In this document: piece by piece, positions 56,990 to 64,000 of the stretch | How positions within the stretch are numbered: position 1 is the stretch's first letter | Layout of the letters: each line of letters starts with the position of its first letter | Source of the DNA: Pararge aegeria | Taxonomy: Eukaryota > Arthropoda > Insecta > Lepidoptera > Nymphalidae | Assembly: GCF_905163445.1 (NCBI RefSeq) | Contig: NC_053187.1 | Span: 1,488,001 to 1,552,000, forward strand | Reading direction: 5' to 3' | Length of the DNA: 64,000 nt | Translations under genes and position numbers: made by a program | The notes under the pieces: generated by a model | What the model saw: only the letters and a program-made list of their open reading frames with translations | Told to the model about the DNA's origin: nothing | Database searches by the model: none

Positions 56990-57124
56990 GAATCTACAAG
57001 AACAACCTAACATTGTATGTGGGTATCGGCATCACGGTAGCAATGCTGGCCGCTGGGGCTGCCATCCTCTACGTTTGGTGCAAGTACAGAAGTGTCAGGC
57101 CTGGATACACTGCTGCTAGGACAG
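56990..57124 (+). CDS. unc5: UNC-5 exon: juxtamembrane and transmembrane segment
   Basis: Completes R341 and encodes residues 342-385. Residues 347-371 are the single membrane span (LTLYVGIGITVAMLAAGAAI then LYVWC), followed by the basic KYR stop-transfer residues. This places the Ig/TSP1 part outside the cell. NLT at 346-348 is a sequon too close to the membrane to be confident. Acceptor AACTTGTAG, donor GTAACT at 57125. Phases 1 and 1. Confidence 0.93.
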
Positions 57125-57179
57125 GTAACTGGTATTTTTGCACTTGGCAGCATTCTCACTTGCACTCTGAGACCTAAAT

Positions 57180-57365
57180 GGTGGTAACAAAAAAAGAAAA
57201 CTCCCGGCTATGTTTGATGTGGGCTTCTTCTTAGACCAGGACGCGTTTGGAACCCTCGTAGCTTCAGTTTTAAGTTTACCATGTAATTCTTATGTACGCA
57301 TCAAAAGTGCCACCTATAGGGCCTACTTGAATAAAGATATTTTTGACTTTGACTTTGACTATAAA
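57180..57365 (+). repeat. LINE-B tail segment in a 313-bp intron
   Basis: 3' untranslated segment and TTTGACTTTGAC tail. It takes up more than half of the intron, which is the shortest one in the gene. Confidence 0.8.
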
Positions 57366-57437
57366 TTAAATATATATATCTCTATTTGACTATAGAGTAA
57401 AATATATAGATATTTTAATTAAATGTTCCATTATCAG

Positions 57438-57558
57438 GTATTCCAAAGACCTATTCGAGTCGGGATAAGAGCAGTGCAGCTCCAGATCTCACGAGAGCCT
57501 GCAACGAGTACTGGATGAGGCCAGACAATCATTACGACATGCCGCAATTAAGAGACAG
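57438..57558 (+). CDS. unc5: UNC-5 exon: cytoplasmic linker, part 1
   Basis: Completes G386 and encodes residues 387-425. It starts IPKTYSSRDKSSAAPDLTRA and ends NHYDMPQLRD. No folded domain is expected. It has three tyrosines (391, 410, 418), of which Y418 sits in NHYDM. Acceptor CCATTATCAG, donor GTAATA at 57559. Phases 1 in and 2 out, agreeing with both neighbours. The segment lies directly after the membrane span and could carry signalling sites (inference). Confidence 0.9.
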
Positions 57559-57717
57559 GTAATAAAATTAATACAATATTTTCAGATCCACATAGAATTA
57601 GGGTATCATCAATCTACAGGATTGCAGGCCGACAGACAACATGGGAAGAGAGCTATAGCATTTGTCCATTTATGGGTACAACAATAAACTCTGTTATATT
57701 TAATCAAATGTCTTTTA

Positions 57718-57967
57718 AATATTGGATAGAAGCAGGCGTTACTTTGCGGAAATCCATGATATATTATCAAAATTAAGCTTAATTTGCTATTGTAAAGTCA
57801 ACATCTCCTGATGATGCTCCGGTTTCGGAGCGAAACGTGCGTAGAGGGTATATTGCCGAAGATCTGTTTAGTGTGGGGTATAACGATTGAAGAAATTATA
57901 AATTACACCACACAGATTCTCCTGCTTTTCGCGGAGTATAGCAAATTAAGCTTAATTTTGATAATAT
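57718..57967 (+). mobile_element. 12-bp-duplication element, best copy
   Basis: 250-bp insertion flanked by identical AAATGTCTTTTA at 57706-57717 and 57968-57979. A perfect 30-bp inverted repeat links 57761-57790 with the very end 57938-57967. The first 43 bases lie outside it. Central CTCCGGTTTCGGAG hairpin. Inserted in an unc5 intron. Confidence 0.85.
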
Positions 57968-57979
57968 AAATGTCTTTTA

Positions 57980-58477
57980 CTTATATAACGTGTAACCGAA
58001 TTACGAAATACTGTTGAAGAGTGTGTAAGTATATTTCATAAAGAATCACCCTGTAAAATATTAAATCCAAGGAAGCATATTTATTTTTAATTCAAAACTT
58101 TCTAAATGGTTACTTGTGACAACCCTGTTGAAGATAAAAAACCAACACGCGCATAGTACCTACGCTACGTGACGCATACCTAATAAAATGACAGGAGTCA
58201 CTTGATTTTGATTTTGCATGTGCTGTATCTAATTCTTTCAGTAAAAACTGTGATAGTAGTTTACTCAAAAACTATTAGCGTTTCGGTTTTACAGATAAGT
58301 CTCAGAAATAGCCTGTGAAGTAATATTTCGGTTTTCATTTACACGCTGTATTTCCCGCGTAGTTGGAAAATCTCTGGAGGTTTGGCCGAAATAGGTCGGG
58401 GAAACTGTTTGTTTTTTTTTGTCGTAGGTTTTTAATTGTATTACTTGTCGTAGCTATGCGTCTCCATTTGGCAACAG
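57980..58477. other. Intronic stretch
   Basis: Nothing recognised before the acceptor of the next exon. Confidence 0.5.
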
Positions 58478-58569
58478 GAGTAGACAGCAGTCCTCAACTG
58501 GCAGCAACCACTATGAAATGAAGCCCTATAGTCCATCCGGGGACTCAGCCTCAAGTTGTTATACTAACT
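58478..58569 (+). CDS. unc5: UNC-5 exon: cytoplasmic linker, part 2
   Basis: Completes R426 and encodes residues 427-456, reading SRQQSSTGSNHYEMKPYSPS then GDSASSCYTN, plus one base. Rich in Ser and with tyrosines at 438, 443 and 454. The NHYEM at 436-440 echoes NHYDM in the previous exon. Acceptor TTGGCAACAG, donor GTAAGT at 58570. Phases 2 and 1. A disordered, phosphorylatable linker is likely (inference). Confidence 0.9.
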
Positions 58570-58594
58570 GTAAGTAACCCACTTCGTTAATCAT

Positions 58595-59075
58595 CAATAG
58601 TCTATAACAGTCCACAGCTGGGCTAAAGGCCTCAACCAGTGGGATGGTATGCCCATAATCAGCACGCTGGTAGTTGCACAGAGAACGCCTCATATGACGG
58701 TGCGCAGAACTCCTTTGTGGGGTTGAGTATACGCTTTTACAACATGATTCCTTAAGTAACTCTTGACCTACCAATACATACATTTAAAAAATGAGTAAAT
58801 TACATCTAATACAGCGAGGTTAATATACATTTGATGAATTCCTTAATGACAAGGTAGATTGGAAGCAGCCAGCGTCGCTCTCATCTCCCGCAAGATATAT
58901 AATGATTGTAAATGTTGATGTTGGAAAAGAGCAACTACTGAGTTTCTTGCCGGGTCTTCTCGGCTTTCCGAACCGTTGGTAGAGTCACTACAAATATACA
59001 TACTTGACGTTTCAAAAGTGCTTATAAAGTAGGCCTACTTGAAATAAATGAATTTGAATTTGAATTTTGAATTTG
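58595..59075 (+). repeat. CAGTCCACAGCTGG repeat and LINE-A 3' fragment
   Basis: Short repeat at 58595-58690, then LINE-A C-terminal codons (FVGLSIRFYNMIP again visible), untranslated segment and tail to about 59075. Confidence 0.7.
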
Positions 59076-59530
59076 ACACCCTAAGTGGACAACTCAAGTG
59101 GGGTGGTGACAACTGTATTCTTCTTCTTTTCTTAACTGTAATCTTATTGATAATTGATAATTGGCGGCATTAGATCTTAAGGGGTGTTTGTGTTTAAATG
59201 TCGAGCCACTGACATTATTTTGAAAGAAACCTGTATAGCGGAGCAGTTTAAATTAAAAATAAGAAACTTTTAATAGGTACCAGCCCAGCTTTAGATTCCT
59301 GTAAAAATAAATTACTCTGTAGTCGGGTTTCAGAGAATTGTATTTTATTGAATAAGTACTTTTTTTTTTAAATTAATAAACTTTATTTTCAGAAATGCGT
59401 TAAATACTTCAACTTTTTAATAATTTAATCTTAAATCAGATAGATTGGGAAGGGGTTGCTGAAACGAATCTATCCTTAAATATTACCACTTAATTGTGGC
59501 AGTTATCGGTAAATATATTAAAAAAAAAAA
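59076..59530. other. Intronic stretch
   Basis: Nothing recognised. Confidence 0.45.
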
Positions 59531-59534
59531 ATTC

Positions 59535-59850
59535 AAGAAGGCCTACTTTATAAGCAATTTTGAAACGTCAAGTATGTCTGTTTGTATTGACTCTATCACA
59601 CCAACTGGAGTGAGCAGCGTGATGGGTTTATGCTCTTAAACCGTATTTCCAAAGAGAGATGATGCCTGTGTTCAACAGTGGGACTTTAACAGGCTGCGGC
59701 TGATGATCGTACCGGAACACTAAATAGCTTGCGGCACTTCTTTGTTGGCAAGGTGGTAACTAGCCACGGCCGTAGCCTCCGACCATGCGAGAAAATTCAC
59801 TAATTTAGAATTCCCAAAATTTTAGAATCACAGCGCGATGGAGGCGGGGG
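59535..59850 (-). repeat. LINE-A tail (-) and SINE-2 fragments (-)
   Basis: The complement of the LINE-A tail at 59535-59600. A reverse SINE-2 body piece is at about 59705-59835. Confidence 0.5.
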
Positions 59851-59964
59851 TGAAAAAAATTTGCATCAGCCGAGAATCGTACACCAGACCATATCACTGA
59901 AAATACATCAAGGAGTCAATAGTCAGCAGTGTGAAACGGCTTAAAACTTTCTACTTGTTTACAG

Positions 59965-60122
59965 CCAGAACAATGACGTCACGGTCTAGCGAGTGCTCGT
60001 CGTCGCAGCTAGCAGAGTTAGTGACGTCATCGCCCACCTCACACTCGAAAGTCGATGTGGCGGTGACTCTGCCTCCGGGACCTATGGATATGAGCTATAG
60101 AGATAAAATCTGTTTAACCATA
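59965..60122 (+). CDS. unc5: UNC-5 exon: linker and start of ZU5 domain
   Basis: Completes S457 and encodes residues 458-509. The first part is Ser/Thr-rich, ending near SSPTSHSKVD. From L492 the sequence LPPGPMDMSYRDKICLTI resembles the opening strands of UNC5 ZU5 domains (PP, then I-x-L-T at matching spacing). Acceptor CTTGTTTACAG. I place the donor at GTAAAA, 60123, phase 0. This is the least certain splice site. Without splicing the frame reads VK and stops at 60129-60131. Two TGACGTCA octamers lie inside the exon. Confidence 0.8.
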
Positions 60123-60719
60123 GTAAAATAAAATTTGAAAGAGGACGTTCGAAATTTGAAAAACTTAGTCACTGTTGAAATATCAATGTTATTAGAGATG
60201 CAACGGTTATTCGGCTAATATCTGGTAGTTAAAGCCAGCAATTGTAGAGCTGCGACAGATATCCGGCTACTGTCCATATCCAGCCTATCTTACGTATTTA
60301 ACATTTCAATTTCAATTTCTTTATTTGCAGATAGAGTTACATAGTTGGTGGGTACAATAATATAATAGTGCTACAATCGCCATCGATTGGCATGCAAATT
60401 TAATTTCATAAAAACTATGTCTTTACATTGCTCTTACAATTAATTAACACAATATCCAGTAGCCTTAGTACCAAATTCTCCCGCTCGCAATCGAGTCTCT
60501 TTCGAGCATTAAACTCTGTATGTTCAAATTATAGAATTAAAAATCCTGTACTTCTGATTCCTTAGCTAAGTAATTGTAGGCAAATAAGAGCTGTAATCCA
60601 ATGCTAATAAAATCTTACTTCGATATTCAAGTATAGATAAAAAAATAGAAAAGAAAGTATAAATAAATCTCACTAGCGATTATTGCAAAACAGCGTGATT
60701 CTAGGCAACATTGTTATGT
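60123..60719. other. Sequence after the last recognised unc5 exon
   Basis: AT-rich, presumably intronic. AATAAA at 60127-60132 overlaps the read-through stop codon. No ZU5, UPA or death-domain exon is visible here. Confidence 0.45.
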
Positions 60720-61055
60720 TATTAAGCATTTCATAAAAATAATAGTATAGATATATATTCGAAAACGACTCCTCGATTGCGAGCGAACAAATCTAGAATA
60801 CTACAGTCAAGTGCCGTATAGCTTTCAAGTAAAAACTACTAAACCGTTTTGACTGAAATTTGAAATAGAAATAGATATGAGTCATAGTCTTTATTGCACA
60901 GATTCCAGATGAAACAAGATGGGATAACAAGTAATTAAAAAATTGGATTATACAGCGCAATAACATAGACTATTTTTTATCTCGAAAAATTCTTCAGTTC
61001 CAGCGAGATTTATGAAAACCCAAAAAAAAAGCGGACGAAGCCGCGAGCAACAGCT
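60720..61055 (-). repeat. ACTAGCTG-type repeat
   Basis: Reverse copy ending GAAGCCGCGAGCAACAGCTAG at about 61032-61052. Confidence 0.55.
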
Positions 61056-62200
61056 AGTTAGAAATCATTTGTTTATCTTTATTTACGAACAAAGAAGACT
61101 AGAAAAACATTACTGCACTTTACGTAAATAATGATAGATGCATACAATGATGTATTAAGCAAACCAACGCGTTTTTTATTCCTTTAAGCAAGACCTGCTT
61201 CGGAAAAAAGTATTTTGCTGTACACGCTGCTGCAAGGTGCTAAAATATATTATCATTTTGTCATATTTCCTAAGTTACTTTGCTTACTGGATAATGGTAG
61301 ACGGCGCAAAGTAGACATCAAAATATCCGGCTACCGGATTTCCGGTCATTGCATAAACCAGATACCCAACCTAATCACTATCCGTTGCGTCTCTAATAAA
61401 TAATAATTCTTTATATGTGACATAAAATGGTATTGCATTTAATTTAAATAACAATGTACCTAATACTACTAATTGATTCATGAACTCTGTTATTTCTAAA
61501 TCATAAAAATAGAAACAGTTGTACATTTATAAACATGTCAGTTTGTTATTAAAATATATGTCAGTAATAAATGTGAGTTATTATCAAAGATAATGAAATA
61601 AAAGTGCTTACTGGAATTGTTTTGTGCGACTCTTTTTATTAATGTGCTTTCAGCTTGAGAAAGTTTTGTTGTTTAGTCTTTGATAGCTATTTGTAAATGT
61701 ATAAGTAGCATAACTAATTTATTTCATTTATTTAAACTTTATTTTGTGTTTTTATAGTTCTTAGAAATGGATACTTTAATATTCTAAAAAGCTTCAAAGT
61801 GTTTGTTAAAACGCACTCATCTCTGAGAAGACCATCCCCATAAAAAAAACTTTTGCCTCGTTTTTTTTTCTTATCAAAGTTGATAATTTTTCGTTTTTGT
61901 ATTTTGAAAAATGTGTCAAAGATTATAAAATATACTACAAAGTAGTTTAACAAGATAAAAGCTTATTTTTATAGTTTAATGTGTATGTACGCGAAAACAT
62001 ACTGCTATCACTTTTTGTTGTGTGTTTGTACTTCAATAGTCATGGAAAACTAAGATTAAATTAACTCTTCATGCGACGCGTGAAATCTGTGCACTTCAAC
62101 TCGCGGTATTAATTTAATTATATGTATAATACATAATAATATCAAATGCTGATACTCATTCAAACACGACCAAGATATTGATATTTTAACAGATACGTAA
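61056..62200. other. Gene-free stretch
   Basis: AT-rich. Frames at 61215-61403 and 61732-61953 lack domains and are not unc5 continuation. Confidence 0.45.
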
Positions 62201-62204
62201 TAAG

Positions 62205-62390
62205 CGCTGATAGTCTAGTAGTTAAGGCTTCTGTTAAACTAAAGAGTCTGAGTTCTGTCCCCGGCAAGCACCTCTGACTTTTCGGAGTTATGTGCATTTC
62301 ACGCAAGCCAGCCTGAAATATGTGGCCAGCTTGGTTGACTACGGTTTAAACCCTTCTCACTCTGAGAGGAGAGTCGTGCTGTTTTATCCA
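62205..62390 (+). repeat. SINE-3-like copy, diverged
   Basis: Head AGCGCTGATAGTCTAGTAG with a shortened body. Confidence 0.55.
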
Positions 62391-62504
62391 TGACTTCATA
62401 CTTAGGAGTTCGTAATGACGAGTCGATTTTGCAGTAAACACTGAATTTTGTGCGTAGTAAAACTCAAAACATAATAGGCAATCAAGGCGCTAGTTTATAT
62501 ATGA

Positions 62505-62760
62505 AAGAGAGAAGAAGAAGAAGAAACACTTTATTGCACGTATAACATACAGGAAAAGAAACAGTAAGGAGTGTACAATAAAGACAGTGTACAGTACACA
62601 ATAAAGACATGCAAAGGCGGCCTTATTAAGCAATCTCTTACAGGCGACCTTTGTAGATACGACTTATAGCAAGAGAACGGGATAGTGCCAAGATAGATAG
62701 GGCTTTGACCCACCAAGCTGCTCGAATGCGTGTTTGCGGGCTTTAGCAACTTTATTGCAT
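62505..62760 (-). repeat. GAA microsatellite and GCGATCTCT-type repeat
   Basis: A GAAGAAGAAG run at 62511-62525 leads into a reverse copy of the family seen at 19170-19400. Confidence 0.6.
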
Positions 62761-63190
62761 CTTGGTGATGTTAAACGGAACCGATGGCCTAACGAGCCCT
62801 TCGTGACACGGGATGGGGCGTAATTTTATTGACATTAGGCTGGTACTGAAAATTTATTTGCACAAAATGTCCAAAAATTGTTTAGCCAATCCGGGATTAG
62901 AATCCATGTACTATTGATCCGTAATTAAACATGCCGGAGACTGTGACTGAGTCGTCAAGTATATCTTTATTTGCTAAGACTGAATGTAATCCAACGAGCT
63001 ATTTAAAGCCAATTCAAATTGCATTTATACGTAAAATGTAATGCCAATTAAACTTTTTTTTTTATTAATGTTCTAAGAAAATAAATTTAGTATTGTATAC
63101 AGACTGTAAATATTGTATTTAAAACTGTGATATTTTATAAATAAATGAATCTTGTACAAATTATTTGGAGTTTCCTTTTGTACTTTTCCC
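62761..63190. other. Gene-free stretch
   Basis: AT-rich towards the end. Nothing recognised. Confidence 0.45.
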
Positions 63191-63194
63191 CCAT

Positions 63195-63380
63195 TCAGCC
63201 CCGACGTAAAAACGACTCGGTGTTATAGGTTTGAACGAGTGTGTGTCTGTGGCATCGTAGCTCTCCAACGGATGAACCGATTCTGTATTTGCTTTTTTTT
63301 TCTTTGAAAGATGCATAAGATGGGAGTGTTCATGCTATTTTTGATGAAAATCGGTCCAAGATGGCCGCCGATACGAAATC
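63195..63380 (+). repeat. GGTCCAAGATGGCCGCC-family repeat
   Basis: Same family as 33745-33940, with ACTCGGTGTTATAGG, GTCTGTGGCATCGTAGCT and the closing GGTCCAAGATGGCCGCC. A CAG just before it looks like an acceptor but leads into this repeat, not an exon. Confidence 0.7.
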
Positions 63381-63464
63381 ACTGATTATATTTTTAATGT
63401 TTAGTAACTGCTATATTGGTAAGAATGAACCTTTTGGGGTCAGACGGCCATCTTTATAAGCCTA

Positions 63465-63865
63465 TTAGGTTTGTGGAGTCCATCAATCCGTACTTGGCCA
63501 GCGTGGGGACTGGGACCTAAACCTTTCTCACTGTGGGAGAAGACTCGGGACTGGTTGGGTTTAAATGATGACCACGTATTTTATAGTACCAATATACTTG
63601 AAAAAACACCCCCGAATATTATTATCATCGTTGCCTATTAAAGTCCACAGCTGGACTAAAGGCCTCTCCTAATGGGAGGGTTTGCCCGTAATCACCATAC
63701 TGGGCAGACGGATTGGTGATCGCAGTAGATGGTAGTAGTAGCACAGAGGACGCTTACGCTCGCTCTCCATTATAGTCCCTTAGTCGCCTCGTACGACACC
63801 CGCGGGAAGAGTAGGGGTAGTGACACCTGTATTCTGATCTCCCTTCACAACACGGCATATTATAT
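63465..63865. repeat. SINE-3 fragment (+) and CAGTCCACAGCTGG-type repeat
   Basis: A forward SINE-3 piece at 63470-63560. A longer member of the AGTCCACAGCTGGAC family at 63630-63860 includes CGCCTCGTACGACACCCGCG. Confidence 0.6.
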
Positions 63866-63869
63866 TATA

Positions 63870-64000
63870 ATGTCATCGTCATCATCATATCAACTCATTA
63901 CCGGCCCACTACAAGGCACGGATCTCCTCCCACAGTGAGAATTGGTTAAGGCCGTAGCACCACGCTGGCCCAGTGCAGATTGGTGGACTCCACACACCTT
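63870..64000 (-). repeat. SINE-3 copy running off the window
   Basis: Reverse copy starting with the ATCATCATATCAACTCATTA tail. It is cut at the window end before the head. Confidence 0.8.

Noticed and set aside
63180..63245. CAG at about 63199 followed by apparent coding sequence, as a further unc5 exon
   Set aside because: The sequence after it is the repeat family also found at 33745-33940 and contains an early stop.
1..64000. CRISPR array or other prokaryotic defence system
   Set aside because: Repeats are dispersed, in both orientations and of SINE/LINE type. There are split genes with GT-AG introns and no prokaryotic gene.

Overview
This window looks like nuclear DNA of a moth or butterfly. 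It is AT-rich, its genes are split by large introns, and most of the rest is short interspersed repeats. Three tRNA-derived SINE families and Jockey-like and RTE-like LINE tails of the kind common in Lepidoptera recur on both strands. The species cannot be named from the sequence. I see no bacterial gene, CRISPR array, rRNA or functional tRNA.

The one clearly recognisable host gene is the netrin receptor UNC-5, on the + strand. Nine exons splice in one continuous frame: 32679-33130, 47085-47263, 50574-50652, 52177-52347, 54276-54416, 56990-57124, 57438-57558, 58478-58569 and 59965-60122. All introns are GT-AG and all phases agree, giving 509 codons. Residue numbers below count from the first complete codon at 32680. 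The order is acidic linker, Ig1, Ig2, two thrombospondin type 1 modules, one membrane segment, a Tyr/Ser-rich cytoplasmic linker and what looks like the first strands of a ZU5 domain. The 5' end (signal peptide) and the rest of ZU5, UPA and the death domain were not found. They are expected upstream, in a missed exon, or beyond 64000. A weak signal-peptide-like exon lies at 30054-30105, but its splice phase does not fit directly.

The region from 1 to about 30000 upstream of the gene is repeat debris with a few non-repetitive, GC-richer islands. It also holds one convincing orphan exon on the - strand (11502-11814) that I could not assign.

Repeat names used below. SINE-1: tRNA-like head, then a body ending near the motif ACGCTTACTTTGGGGC. 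SINE-2: tRNA-like head, then a doubled GGTCT stretch and a long body. SINE-3: head with GTGATAGCCCAGTGGG, ending in a GAT-triplet tail. LINE-A: Jockey-like, tail AAATAAATGAATTTTGAATT. LINE-B: Jockey-like, tail of TTTGAC repeats. LINE-C: RTE-like reverse transcriptase remnants. Two families of short elements stand out. One is hAT-like (CAGTGGCG terminal repeats, perfect 8-bp target duplications in three copies). The other is unclassified, with 12-bp target duplications and off-end inverted repeats. Nested insertions give a relative order of events, and repeats lie within tens of bases of several UNC-5 splice sites.
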